Source: RGIG7213 sp045124505
GTDB lineage: Bacteria > Bacillota > Clostridia > Oscillospirales > CAG-272
Length of the DNA: 64,000 bases
Assembly: GCA_045124505.1 (NCBI GenBank)
Contig: JBGVLZ010000039.1
Location: 1 to 64,000, forward strand
Direction of reading: 5' to 3'
Shown here: in pieces, positions 47,544 to 56,182 of the stretch
Layout: the number at the start of each line of letters is the position of its first letter
How positions within the stretch are numbered: the stretch's first letter is position 1
Program-made: the position numbers and the translations under genes
The notes under the pieces: model-generated
Seen by the model: only the letters and a program-made list of their open reading frames with translations
Databases searched by the model: none
What the model was told of the DNA's origin: nothing

Positions 47544-48573
47544 ACTTATTGACAAGCTTGAAAAGGAACATTCGCTCACCATCGAAGAATACGAATATCT
47601 CATATCGAATTTTTATGACGATACCTATGATTATACACGCAGAAAAGCGGTCGAGGCAAGAAAAAAGGTATATTCAAACAAGGTCTTCATCCGTGGACTT
47701 ATTGAAATATCGAACATCTGCAAAAATGACTGCTATTACTGCGGAATAAGAAAAAGCAACACTCTTTGTTCCCGATACAGACTGACAAAGGATGAAATAC
47801 TCACCTGCTGCGATGAGGGTCATTCCCTCGGCTTCCGCACATTTGTCCTGCAGGGCGGTGAGGACGGATATTTCACCGATGACGTGCTTTGCGATATAGT
47901 AAAGTCGATAAAAGCAAAATATCCCGAATGCGCCGTAACGCTTTCACTCGGTGAGCGTTCTTATGACAGCTTTAAAAGGCTGAAGGAGGCAGGGGCTGAT
48001 AGGTATCTGCTCCGACATGAAAGCATCACACGTGAGCATTATGAAATGCTCCACCCCGAAAATATGTCATATGATGAAAGGGTAAGATGTCTGAATGACC
48101 TAAAATCACTCGGCTTTCAAGTCGGATGCGGATTTATGGTCTCATCTCCGTTTATGACACTGAAGCATATCGCAAACGATTTAAAATTTATTGAAGAATT
48201 CAAGCCTCATATGTGCGGAATAGGTCCGTTTATACCGCACGTTGACACACCGTTTGGTGACTTTGAGGCAGGAAGCGCAGATTTTACCTGTTATCTTTTG
48301 TCAATTATCAGGCTCATTCACCCGAATATCCTTTTGCCTGCAACAACAGCACTCGGCTCACTTGCCGTCGGCGGACGTGAAAAAGGAATTATGTCCGGCG
48401 CAAATGTCATTATGCCGAACCTTTCGCCGTCAAGTGTGCGTGAAAAATATATGCTTTACAACGGAAAGGCATTCACAGGAAGCGAAGCAGGCGAAAACCT
48501 TGCAAACATTATGGCAAGTTTAGCTGAGATAGGCTATGAAACGGTCATTGACCGAGGAGATTACGTAAAATAA
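47533..48573 (+). CDS. hydE: [FeFe] hydrogenase maturase HydE (radical SAM)
   Basis: Radical-SAM enzyme in assembly of the H-cluster two-iron subsite. It has 346 residues. The CX3CX2C cluster site is ICKNDCYYCGIR at about residues 60-71. Neighbouring blocks are RYRLTKDEILTCCDEGHSLGFRTFVLQGGEDGYF and RYLLRHESITREHYEMLHP, then IGPFIPHVDTPFG. Close relatives include BioB and PylB, but hydG and hydF directly follow. Confidence 0.95.
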   Translation: MVFKLIDKLEKEHSLTIEEYEYLISNFYDDTYDYTRRKAVEARKKVYSNKVFIRGLIEISNICKNDCYYCGIRKSNTLCSRYRLTKDEILTCCDEGHSLGFRTFVLQGGEDGYFTDDVLCDIVKSIKAKYPECAVTLSLGERSYDSFKRLKEAGADRYLLRHESITREHYEMLHPENMSYDERVRCLNDLKSLGFQVGCGFMVSSPFMTLKHIANDLKFIEEFKPHMCGIGPFIPHVDTPFGDFEAGSADFTCYLLSIIRLIHPNILLPATTALGSLAVGGREKGIMSGANVIMPNLSPSSVREKYMLYNGKAFTGSEAGENLANIMASLAEIGYETVIDRGDYVK

Positions 48574-48623
48574 TTTTATCTAAAGGGGAAGAAATTCTGA
48601 CCCTAAAGAAAGGAAAAAATAAA

Positions 48624-50072
48624 ATGGCAAAATACGATCCGAAATCACTCAAAGCAGAAGAATTCATAAGCGATGAGGAAATAAGAGAAACTCTTGCATA
48701 TGCAGAGGAAAACAAAAACAATATTGAGCTTATTGACTCAATAATTGAAAAAGCACGCCCTGTTAAAACCGAAACAGGCTATACGTGCCACGGACTTTCA
48801 CACAGAGAGGCATCTGTGCTTCTTGCGTGCGAAGACCAAAAGATGATAGAAAAAATATACAAGGTCGCAGAGGAAATTAAGCTTGCGTTTTACGGTAACA
48901 GAATCGTTATCTTTGCGCCTCTTTATCTTTCAAACTACTGTGTAAACGGCTGTGTTTACTGTCCTTATCACCTTAAAAACAAGACTATTCCGAGAAAGAA
49001 GCTGACACAAGAGGAAGTAAAAGCGGAAGTAATAGCACTTCAGGATATGGGACACAAGCGTTTAGCAATTGAATCGGGAGAGGACCCCGTAAACAATCCC
49101 ATAGAATACATTCTTGAATGTATCAACACAATTTACAGCGTAAACCACAAAAACGGTGCAATACGCAGAGTAAACGTAAACATCGCCGCAACAACTGTTG
49201 AAAATTACAGAAAACTGAAGGATGCGGGCATCGGTACGTACATTCTGTTTCAGGAAACGTATCACAAGGAAAGCTATCTGAAGCTCCATCCCACAGGTCC
49301 GAAGCATGATTATGCATACCACACGGAGGCACATGACAGAGCAATGCAGGGCGGAATCGACGATGTCGGTCTCGGTGTTCTGTTCGGTCTTGAGCTTTAC
49401 AAGTACGAATTCGCAGGACTTCTTATGCACGCAGAGCATCTTGAGGCTGTCCACGGTGTCGGTCCTCATACAATAAGCGTGCCGAGAATAAAGCGTGCTG
49501 ACGATGTTGACCCCACGCAGTTTGATAACTCCATAAGTGACGAAATATTTGAAAAGATAACGGCTTGCATCCGTCTTGCTGTTCCCTATACGGGCATCAT
49601 TATTTCCACAAGAGAAACGGAAGAAGTCCGTTCAAAGCTGCTTAATCTCGGTGTTTCGCAGGTCAGCGGCGGCTCACGTACGTCTGTCGGCGGTTACGCT
49701 TGCGAGGAACGTCCGCATGATACAGAACAGTTCGACGTTTCCGACCAGAGAACACTTGACGAGGTCGTACATTGGCTTATTGATAACGGTCACATTCCCT
49801 CTTTCTGTACAGCTTGCTACCGTGAGGGCAGAACGGGCGACAGATTTATGAGCCTTTGCAAAACAGGTCAGATAATCAACTGCTGTCACCCGAATGCACT
49901 TATGACGCTTACAGAATACCTTGTTGACTACGGAAGCGAGGAAACGAAAAAAGCGGGTTACGAAATGATACAAAGAGAGCTTGGCAAGATCCCTAAAGAA
50001 AAGGTACGCACTATTGCCGAGTCTAATATTGAGGACATAAAGAACTCCAACAGACGTGATTTCAGATTTTAA
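48624..50072 (+). CDS. hydG: [FeFe] hydrogenase maturase HydG (radical SAM)
   Basis: Tyrosine lyase giving the CO and cyanide ligands of the H-cluster. It has 482 residues. The radical-SAM site is NYCVNGCVYCPYHLKN. The extra C-terminal cluster that distinguishes HydG from ThiH is CTACYREGRTGDRFMSLCKTGQI (CX2C...C). AAGGAAAAAATAAA precedes the ATG. It is in line with hydE (50-bp gap) and hydF (9-bp gap). Confidence 0.96.
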   Translation: MAKYDPKSLKAEEFISDEEIRETLAYAEENKNNIELIDSIIEKARPVKTETGYTCHGLSHREASVLLACEDQKMIEKIYKVAEEIKLAFYGNRIVIFAPLYLSNYCVNGCVYCPYHLKNKTIPRKKLTQEEVKAEVIALQDMGHKRLAIESGEDPVNNPIEYILECINTIYSVNHKNGAIRRVNVNIAATTVENYRKLKDAGIGTYILFQETYHKESYLKLHPTGPKHDYAYHTEAHDRAMQGGIDDVGLGVLFGLELYKYEFAGLLMHAEHLEAVHGVGPHTISVPRIKRADDVDPTQFDNSISDEIFEKITACIRLAVPYTGIIISTRETEEVRSKLLNLGVSQVSGGSRTSVGGYACEERPHDTEQFDVSDQRTLDEVVHWLIDNGHIPSFCTACYREGRTGDRFMSLCKTGQIINCCHPNALMTLTEYLVDYGSEETKKAGYEMIQRELGKIPKEKVRTIAESNIEDIKNSNRRDFRF

Positions 50073-50081
50073 GAGGTAGTT

Positions 50082-51275
50082 ATGGGACTTAACGATACAC
50101 CGTCGGGCGAAAGGCTGACTATCGGCTTTTTCGGCGCACGGAATGCAGGAAAATCAAGTGTGGCAAACGCTGTGACGGGACAAATAATTTCCGTTGTTTC
50201 AGATACTCCCGGCACAACTACAGACCCTGTGAAAAAATCAATGGAGCTTTTGCCGCTCGGACCTGTGACAATAATCGACACACCGGGGCTTGACGACGTC
50301 GGTGAGCTTGGAGAAGAGCGTGTAAAGGTGTCGCTTCGAGTTCTGGCAACGGTCGATGCGGCAGTCATAGTTATTGATGCCTCACGTGGAATAACTGAAT
50401 TTGATGAAAAGCTTTTAAAAAACGTAAAAGAAAAAAATCTGCCCTATGTATGTGTGTACAACAAGGCAGAAAATATTGAGATACCTGAAAATATCCCCGA
50501 TGATACGGTATATGTAAGTGCAAAAAGCGGTTACAACATAGATGCGCTGAAAGAAAAAATTGCAACGTCTTTTGCAAAAGCGGAAAGCAAAAAGCATCTT
50601 ATTTCCGATATTTTGCCCGAAAACGCTTTAACGGTGCTTGTTGTGCCGATAGATGAAGCAGCACCAAAAGGCAGGCTTATTCTTCCCCAGCAGCAGACAA
50701 TACGTGACATGCTTGATGCCCACGGTATATGCATCTGCTGTCAGCCTGAGGAATTGCCGAATGTGCTTTCATCCCTTTGTAAAAAGCCCGACGTTGTTAT
50801 TACGGATTCACAGGTATTCGGCAAGGTTTCAGCCCTCTTACCGCCTGATATTCCGCTTACGTCATTTTCAATTCTTTTTGCAAGATATAAGGGCGATCTG
50901 CCGACGCTTGTAAAGGGTGCATCTGCCATATCACAGCTTAAAGACGGTGACACGGTGCTCATTTCCGAGGGCTGTACGCACAGAAGAAGCTGTAAGGACA
51001 TAGGAACTGTCAAGATTCCTGCACTTATGCGTAAATTTACAGGCAAGGAACTGAACTTCAAATTCACCTCAGGCGGTGATTTTGAAAATGATCTATCCGA
51101 TGTTGCCCTCGTGCTTCACTGCGGCGGCTGTGTGCTGACCGAAAAGGAAATGCGCTACCGTATGCGGATATGTGAGGAATATGACACCCCCATCGTCAAC
51201 TACGGCGTTGCCATCGCACACATGAACGGCATTTTAAAAAGAAGCATCGAAATTTTCCCCGATATAAATATGTAA
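50082..51275 (+). CDS. hydF: [FeFe] hydrogenase maturation GTPase HydF
   Basis: GTPase and scaffold that delivers the two-iron subcluster to HydA. It has 397 residues. The G domain has GFFGARNAGKSSVANAVTGQ (P-loop), DTPGLDDVGELG, and YNKAE (NKxD-like, with E). The C-terminal cluster ligands are CTH in ISEGCTHRRSCK and HCGGC in LVLHCGGCVLTEKEM, the CxH...HCxxC pattern of HydF. The structural hydrogenase gene is not in the window. Confidence 0.95.
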   Translation: MGLNDTPSGERLTIGFFGARNAGKSSVANAVTGQIISVVSDTPGTTTDPVKKSMELLPLGPVTIIDTPGLDDVGELGEERVKVSLRVLATVDAAVIVIDASRGITEFDEKLLKNVKEKNLPYVCVYNKAENIEIPENIPDDTVYVSAKSGYNIDALKEKIATSFAKAESKKHLISDILPENALTVLVVPIDEAAPKGRLILPQQQTIRDMLDAHGICICCQPEELPNVLSSLCKKPDVVITDSQVFGKVSALLPPDIPLTSFSILFARYKGDLPTLVKGASAISQLKDGDTVLISEGCTHRRSCKDIGTVKIPALMRKFTGKELNFKFTSGGDFENDLSDVALVLHCGGCVLTEKEMRYRMRICEEYDTPIVNYGVAIAHMNGILKRSIEIFPDINM

Positions 51276-51281
51276 ATAAGA

Positions 51282-51316
51282 CAAAAGAGAGAACGCAAAT
51301 TCTCTCTTTTTGTTAT
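51282..51316 (+). terminator. Terminator after hydF
   Basis: AAAAGAGAGAA (51284-51294) pairs with TTCTCTCTTTT (51301-51311), then TTGTT. Confidence 0.85.
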
Positions 51317-51362
51317 TCACATAACTCATCACAATACCTCCGCATCGTGTTTTCATAAATGT

Positions 51363-51460
51363 ATTTCCGTAGGAAATATGCGCCCTTTGTCTGCGGGCAG
51401 TCGGCAAGCCGACTGTGGGGGGCGCAGACAGGGCGCCGTCACCGTAAAGATTCAGATTAA
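51363..51460 (+). repeat. Structured interspersed repeat, copy B
   Basis: Same plan as the element at 7263-7375: small hairpin TATTTCC/GGAAATA (51363-51369 with 51373-51379), outer stem GCGCCCT/AGGGCGC (51381-51387 with 51431-51437), inner stem GTCTGCG/CGCAGAC (51390-51396 with 51424-51430), then stem CAGTCGGC/GCCGACTG (51399-51406 with 51409-51416). GG faces TGGGGGG between the two inner stems, and the tail is CGTCACCGTAAAGATTCAG. It also lies between convergent genes. Confidence 0.7.
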
Positions 51461-51496
51461 GCACGGATTCTGTTTTACGTGCATGCTATTATTGTA

Positions 51497-52402
51497 TTAT
51501 GCTATTTTCGCCAAAAGCTCGCTGAATGCAAGGATAAGAAGTGCGCAAAGGGCAATTATCATACCGACAAGACGGCGTCCGCTTACCTTTTCACGGAATA
51601 AAGTCATAGCAACCACGACTGACATCATCGTTGTACCGCCGTTTTGTATCGGGAATAATACTGCGCTGTCAAGCACACCCGAAAGATAGAGGTTGACTTT
51701 ATTAAGAAATGCTATAAATGCACCGCAAACAACCGTCAAAAGGATAAGTTTTTTTGTATCAATACCGCTTTCGCTTGATTTTTCTGTTTTATTTCTTGAG
51801 CTTATAAGATAGCTTACTGTACAAAGGACTGCCGCAGATACAAAGGCAATCGCAAGAAATGCACCCGTTTCGGAAGCGAATGAGGACTTCTGCTGCGTTT
51901 TTTGCATAATACCGATAGAGCCCATGAAAAGGAACGCCAAGAAGCAGAAGATAAGCCATTTTGCACTTGTCCCCTTGCCGTCCTTTTTCTTCTCCGTTGA
52001 AAAATATGCGGCGACTATCATAAGAAACGTGCCGACTATCTTCCACACCGACAGCGATTCATCCCAGATGATATATCCCGAAAATGCGGGAAGTATCATT
52101 GATGAGGTGATAAGCAAAATGGTGAACGACATCGGTCCGCAGTTAAGCGCATTAAGCTTAAAAATACCGCTGAGTGCCGTCACAGCACCGAATGCAATAC
52201 CGAATAAAACCGTAAAAAGCGATGCTTTGAAGCCTGAAAAAATACTGATAGCAACAAGAATGACCGCCGCAACAGAATAAATACACATATTTATTTTGTA
52301 ATTATCGGATCTTTCCTTGACCGCCTTTTTACCGAAATAATTATAAAATGACGAATACGCCACATTAGCGCATACAGAAAGTGCGAGCAAAAAATAATTC
52401 AT
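51497..52402 (-). CDS. EamA/DMT-family transporter
   Basis: A 301-residue protein with about ten hydrophobic segments in two EamA-like repeats: NYFLLALSVCANVAYSSFYNYFGKKAV... and, from about residue 150, AKWLIFCFLAFLFMGSIGIMQKTQ. The typical NLYLSGVLDSAVLFPIQNGGTTMMSVVVAMTLFREKVSGRRLVGMIIALCAL block ends the second repeat. Substrate unknown; members export amino acids, purines or other metabolites. It is 31 bp downstream of the HAD gene on the same strand. Confidence 0.85.
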   Translation of the reverse strand: MNYFLLALSVCANVAYSSFYNYFGKKAVKERSDNYKINMCIYSVAAVILVAISIFSGFKASLFTVLFGIAFGAVTALSGIFKLNALNCGPMSFTILLITSSMILPAFSGYIIWDESLSVWKIVGTFLMIVAAYFSTEKKKDGKGTSAKWLIFCFLAFLFMGSIGIMQKTQQKSSFASETGAFLAIAFVSAAVLCTVSYLISSRNKTEKSSESGIDTKKLILLTVVCGAFIAFLNKVNLYLSGVLDSAVLFPIQNGGTTMMSVVVAMTLFREKVSGRRLVGMIIALCALLILAFSELLAKIA

Positions 52403-52433
52403 TTAAATCACGACCTATGTACTGAATTTTGTT

Positions 52434-53219
52434 TTATCTGATTATATCACCGACACCGTCAAGGATATATTTGGGACGGTATGGGAACAAATTTACTTCT
52501 TCTCTTGAAGTAACACCGGAAAGAACGAGGACTGTATCAAGCTCACTTTCGATACCCGAAATAATATCAGTATCCATTCTGTCGCCGATGATAGCTGTAT
52601 CACGTCTTGAGCAGTCTATTTTCTTCAAAGCGTGGCGCATGATAAGGGGATTGGGTTTTCCTATATAATACGCTTTTTTGCCTGTTGTAAGCTCAATGGG
52701 GGAGATAAGTGCACGGCAGGCAGGAATTATTCCTTTTTCGCCCGGTGCTGTCAGGTCTGTATTTGTGCCGATGAGCTTTGCGCCGTTTTGTATAAGCTTC
52801 ACAGCATGCTCGATTTTTTCATAGTTAAATGAACGAGTCTCTCCGAATACAACGTAATCGGGATTCTGGTCATTCATTGAAAATCCCGCATCGTACAGTG
52901 CATTCACAAGTCCCGGTTCACCAATTGCGTAAACACTTCCGCCGGGGCACTGCGTTGCAAGAAAGGATGCCGTTGCAAGGGCTGAGGTGTAGAAGTTATC
53001 CGGGGACACCGTAAGTCCCATTCTCTGAAGCTTTTGTGCAAGCTCTCTGGGGGAGCGTTCACTCGAATTCGTCAAGAAAAGAAATTTCTTTCCCGATTCT
53101 ATAAGCCAGTTGACAAATTCGGGAACATCGGGTAAAAGTCTGTTTCCGTGGTAGATAACACCGTCCATGTCACATATGAAGGCTTTTTTATTTCTAAGAT
53201 TTTCAATACTGTTTTCCAT
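52434..53219 (-). CDS. HAD-IIA family phosphatase (NagD-like)
   Basis: A 261-residue haloacid-dehalogenase phosphatase. Motif I is FICDMDGVIYHGN, motif II is FLTNSSERSP, motif III includes the Lys of IGKPNPLIMRHALKKI, and motif IV is IIGDRMDTDIISGIESELDTVLVLSGVTSREEV. The type II cap lies between motifs II and III. Relatives hydrolyse nucleotide or sugar phosphates (NagD, AraL, phosphoglycolate phosphatase). It is 12 bp after the lipoprotein gene. Confidence 0.93.
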   Translation of the reverse strand: MENSIENLRNKKAFICDMDGVIYHGNRLLPDVPEFVNWLIESGKKFLFLTNSSERSPRELAQKLQRMGLTVSPDNFYTSALATASFLATQCPGGSVYAIGEPGLVNALYDAGFSMNDQNPDYVVFGETRSFNYEKIEHAVKLIQNGAKLIGTNTDLTAPGEKGIIPACRALISPIELTTGKKAYYIGKPNPLIMRHALKKIDCSRRDTAIIGDRMDTDIISGIESELDTVLVLSGVTSREEVNLFPYRPKYILDGVGDIIR

Positions 53220-53231
53220 AATTTTCTCCTG

Positions 53232-53906
53232 TTATCTGTATTCGGGCAATTCAACATCTTTGAGTGAAAAATCTGTGCAAACATATTCGTATACACCGCC
53301 CTCACCGTCTTCATCTGTACCTTCAAGATAATATTTCATGCAGATACCTGTTTCATCGTCAAGCGTGTAAACGTATTTATACTCAGATGAATCGTTTTTA
53401 AGCTCATACGTGTACTCAGTGCACGCTCTTTCACATACAGAGGTTTTTTCGCCCTTTGTCATATCGCCGAAATTTTCCTCATGTGCATAGCAAAAATTGC
53501 TGAATGTTGAAATATACTGGTTCATGTAACCGTCGGCAAGCTCTTGCGCCGCCTCGGATTTTTCAAAAACTCCGTCCTCGCCTTTAACGTACGTAGCATA
53601 TCCGCCCTGCGATTTTATAAACAGCATTTCGCTTTCACCGGAGCTTATATATATTCCCTTTTCTGTACGGATCAAGGAAATTTTTGTTTTTCCGAGGTCA
53701 TACGATATACTGCATACAGCGGGAAATCCCTCATGTATTGCAACATTATCATAAACAGACGTCACAGCCCCTGTTATTTTATTCGGATCACTTGCGATAA
53801 CCGTTTCAATAGCGCTGTCGGCTGTTATTTCTGACGTTTTGCCCTTGCATGATGCAAATGAACACAAAAGCACAGTACACATCAATAACACTGCGGTTTT
53901 TTTCAT
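53232..53906 (-). CDS. Predicted lipoprotein, unknown function
   Basis: A 224-residue protein with a lipoprotein signal (MKKTAVLLMCTVLLCSFASC-K; lipobox FASC, Cys20). The rest is soluble and acidic, alternating strands and turns (AVCSISYDLGKTKISLIRTEKGIYISSGESEMLFIKSQGGYATYVKGEDGVFEK). I do not recognise the family; the shape recalls small LolA-like or DUF4412-like lipoproteins. It is in a run with GtrA and RNase M5 genes, 13 bp after GtrA. Confidence 0.7.
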   Translation of the reverse strand: MKKTAVLLMCTVLLCSFASCKGKTSEITADSAIETVIASDPNKITGAVTSVYDNVAIHEGFPAVCSISYDLGKTKISLIRTEKGIYISSGESEMLFIKSQGGYATYVKGEDGVFEKSEAAQELADGYMNQYISTFSNFCYAHEENFGDMTKGEKTSVCERACTEYTYELKNDSSEYKYVYTLDDETGICMKYYLEGTDEDGEGGVYEYVCTDFSLKDVELPEYR

Positions 53907-53919
53907 ATATGTCTTCCTT

Positions 53920-54477
53920 TCACTCCTGATTTTTATTCTTGAATATTAAGAGTTTACTGAAAATGTAGTTGATAATTACGACAATAACTCCTGCTACGAT
54001 CTTTATTATTCCCTGACTCATAGCAAGCCATGTCACGAAAATGAGGAAAATAAGCTCTTCTATACCGAGCGATAACACACGTGCGCCTGTAAATGAAACT
54101 ATCTCGTGCAAAAGCACATCTTTTTTAAAGCTTTTGCTCTTGAACACCCACAGTTTATTTACTATGTAGGCAAAGATAACTGCAAATACCCATGCGATAA
54201 ACACGATTACAAGCTCATGCAGTTTTGTAAATTTCATAAGCCCGAAGTGTATCGCCATATTCAAAACTGTGGTGAGTCCTCCGAAGATAACATATACGAT
54301 TATCTCACGGTATTTTTTTATAAGCGCATTTATTTTTTTGAAAAAGCATATATATATCACAGCGCATATCACTATACCGACGGCAGCAATTACCGATAGT
54401 ATTGTAATATTTTCAAGCACCCAATCCAATAGTGCCGAAAAGGTCGAATTTTCAGATGCTGATAAAAAATTCAACAT
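53920..54477 (-). CDS. GtrA-like membrane protein
   Basis: A 185-residue protein. An extra N-terminal membrane segment (ITILSVIAAVGIVICAVIYICFF) precedes the GtrA domain, with the typical IIVYVIFGGLTTVLNMAIHFGLM, VIVFIAWVFAVIFAYIVNKLWVFKSKSF, and a final segment ending FSKLLIFKNK. GtrA members are thought to help flip lipid-linked sugars; no glycosyltransferase is adjacent. It overlaps the RNase M5 gene by seven bases. Confidence 0.88.
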   Translation of the reverse strand: MLNFLSASENSTFSALLDWVLENITILSVIAAVGIVICAVIYICFFKKINALIKKYREIIVYVIFGGLTTVLNMAIHFGLMKFTKLHELVIVFIAWVFAVIFAYIVNKLWVFKSKSFKKDVLLHEIVSFTGARVLSLGIEELIFLIFVTWLAMSQGIIKIVAGVIVVIINYIFSKLLIFKNKNQE

Positions 54478-55052
54478 TTTATTTCCTCCAAAATTTTATA
54501 AAAGGCTTCCTCGTCAAACAAGAGGTTTACTGCTTCAAGCAGTGCATTTGCTGACATTTCAGCAGGAAGTCCCGCTTTTATGCAAAATTTTTTCCGCAGA
54601 TACGAGGAGTTTTCTCCCCCCGAAAGACCAAGCAGGAAAAAATCTGTTTTTTTGAGTGCAAGCTTGTTTTTGACCTCTCCCGTATAAGGAGCAAATATTT
54701 TTGTAAGCACCTCGACTGTCATTCCTTCAACGCCTAAAGTGCCCTCTGCTGACGGCTTTTCTTTTCTTTTTTCCTTGCCTTTTATTTGCGGGGTATAAAG
54801 GTTTATTATTTTTTCGGCAGGTATTATCCCTTTTATAAAATTGCGTATTACCCTGCCCGCACCGTCGCTATCGGTGACAACGATTATTTTTTCCTCGTTT
54901 GCAAGTTTTCTCAAAAGTGAGGCTTTTTCTTCGTTTTTGAATACACCAAAGCCGTCCGTTGTTATTATGACCGCATCTATGACGGAGGAAAGCTTAATTT
55001 TGTCGTACTTCCCTTCACATATAACGGGGTATTTTATTTTCAGTTTTTCCAT
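54471..55052 (-). CDS. rnmV: Ribonuclease M5
   Basis: Toprim-domain nuclease that matures 5S rRNA in Firmicutes. It has 193 residues. Toprim signatures are VICEGKYDKIKLSSVIDAVIITTDGFGVF (Glu) and EKIIVVTDSDGAGRVIRNFI (DxD). The EGTLGVEGMTVEVL block and a DUF4093-like C-terminal domain (FFLLGLSGGENSSYLRKKFCIKAGLPAEMSANALLEAVNLL) fit the family. It is one base from the holA stop and precedes gtrA. Confidence 0.9.
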   Translation of the reverse strand: MEKLKIKYPVICEGKYDKIKLSSVIDAVIITTDGFGVFKNEEKASLLRKLANEEKIIVVTDSDGAGRVIRNFIKGIIPAEKIINLYTPQIKGKEKRKEKPSAEGTLGVEGMTVEVLTKIFAPYTGEVKNKLALKKTDFFLLGLSGGENSSYLRKKFCIKAGLPAEMSANALLEAVNLLFDEEAFYKILEEIKC

Positions 55053-55053
55053 G

Positions 55054-56085
55054 TTACAAATTCGTTATAAGCGAGATAAGCTCACCTTTTACATCAGTGC
55101 CCGTGCTTTTCACAGCAAGGTCGGCTTTATAACAGCTTTCAAGAAGTTCGGAAAGATATTTTCCTGTTATTCCCGCAAGTGCCTGTGTGCGCACCTTAAC
55201 GGCATATTCGTGCATACCGAGTGCGGATGCTATCTGCGGCGGCTTCATTCCCGACTTCATTGCAGATTTTATTCTGTACAGCTTTTCGATCTCCGAGGTT
55301 ATCTCTGCCATCAGCAACATAGGATCAGCACCCTTTTTGAGTGCGTCCATCGTATATGCAAGCACCGCTTCTGCATCACGCTTCAGTATTTTATTTGAAA
55401 CGTAAAACGCTTCAAAGACATTCTTTTTGCCTGTTACGGCTTCAACGGTATCATCATCAAGCTCACTCATTCCCGTCTGACGCATATAGGCGCAAAGCTT
55501 TGATATTTCGTTTGATATCACACTCATATCGCACGCAGCACGGTCAGCAATAAGCGTCGCGGTGCGGACAGATATATTGAAGCCCTCGGAAACGAAGTGG
55601 CGGTTTATCCATTTCAGAAGCTTCTCACGTGACAGAAAATCAAAGTACACAACGGTTGATGCATGTGAGATCTTTGCAAGCTTTGATTTTGAATCGCTGT
55701 CATTTTCCTCAAGCTGTGTTGCGTAAAGATATATGACAAACGTAAGATAATCGTATTTTTCCGCTTCCTTTGCAAGCGTGCAAAGAATCTCAACAGGTTC
55801 TTTTCCGCCTCTTTTCAGATCGGCACCGTACAGAATAACGAGCCTTCTATCCGAAAACTGCGGTAAAGTTGCAAAGGCAGATAAAATATCCTCTTTATCT
55901 TCAAGGCTGTCAAAAACATTTATGTTAAAATCACGGAGCGTTTCATCGGGGCATACATGTTTTTTGATATCGCTCAAAAAAGCTCTTTTCAGATATTCCT
56001 CTCCGCCGTACAAAAAATATGCGCCCTGCATACTGCCGGCGAGCAGTTCTTTTGTTTGTTTCATAACATCAACTTTTACAGCCAT
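55054..56085 (-). CDS. holA: DNA polymerase III subunit delta
   Basis: Clamp-loader subunit. It has 343 residues from MAVKVDVMKQTKELLAGSMQGAYFLYGGEEYLKRAFL, the YLxxGEE motif. Later blocks are ATLPQFSDRRLVILYGADL, DFLSREKLLKWINRHF, ERAA-like ADRAACDMSVISNEISKLCAYM and the C-terminal collar (ILKRDAEAVLAYTMDALKKGADPMLLMAEITSEI). GGAGGTG precedes the ATG at 56083-56085; a much longer in-frame reading upstream is not coding. Confidence 0.93.
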   Translation of the reverse strand: MAVKVDVMKQTKELLAGSMQGAYFLYGGEEYLKRAFLSDIKKHVCPDETLRDFNINVFDSLEDKEDILSAFATLPQFSDRRLVILYGADLKRGGKEPVEILCTLAKEAEKYDYLTFVIYLYATQLEENDSDSKSKLAKISHASTVVYFDFLSREKLLKWINRHFVSEGFNISVRTATLIADRAACDMSVISNEISKLCAYMRQTGMSELDDDTVEAVTGKKNVFEAFYVSNKILKRDAEAVLAYTMDALKKGADPMLLMAEITSEIEKLYRIKSAMKSGMKPPQIASALGMHEYAVKVRTQALAGITGKYLSELLESCYKADLAVKSTGTDVKGELISLITNL

Positions 56086-56182
56086 ACCGACACCTCCGCA
56101 CAAAAATACATTGTATTGTAACACACAGTTTTGAATTTTATATAAAGCATATTGTAAGTTTTTGTATAAATAATTTTTTATT

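Noticed and set aside
47533..48573. Biotin synthase or PylB identity for the hydE gene
   Set aside because: The cluster motif is shared, but the TM1266 gene and hydG-hydF on either side, and the HPENMSYDERVRCLNDLKSLGFQVG block, favour HydE.
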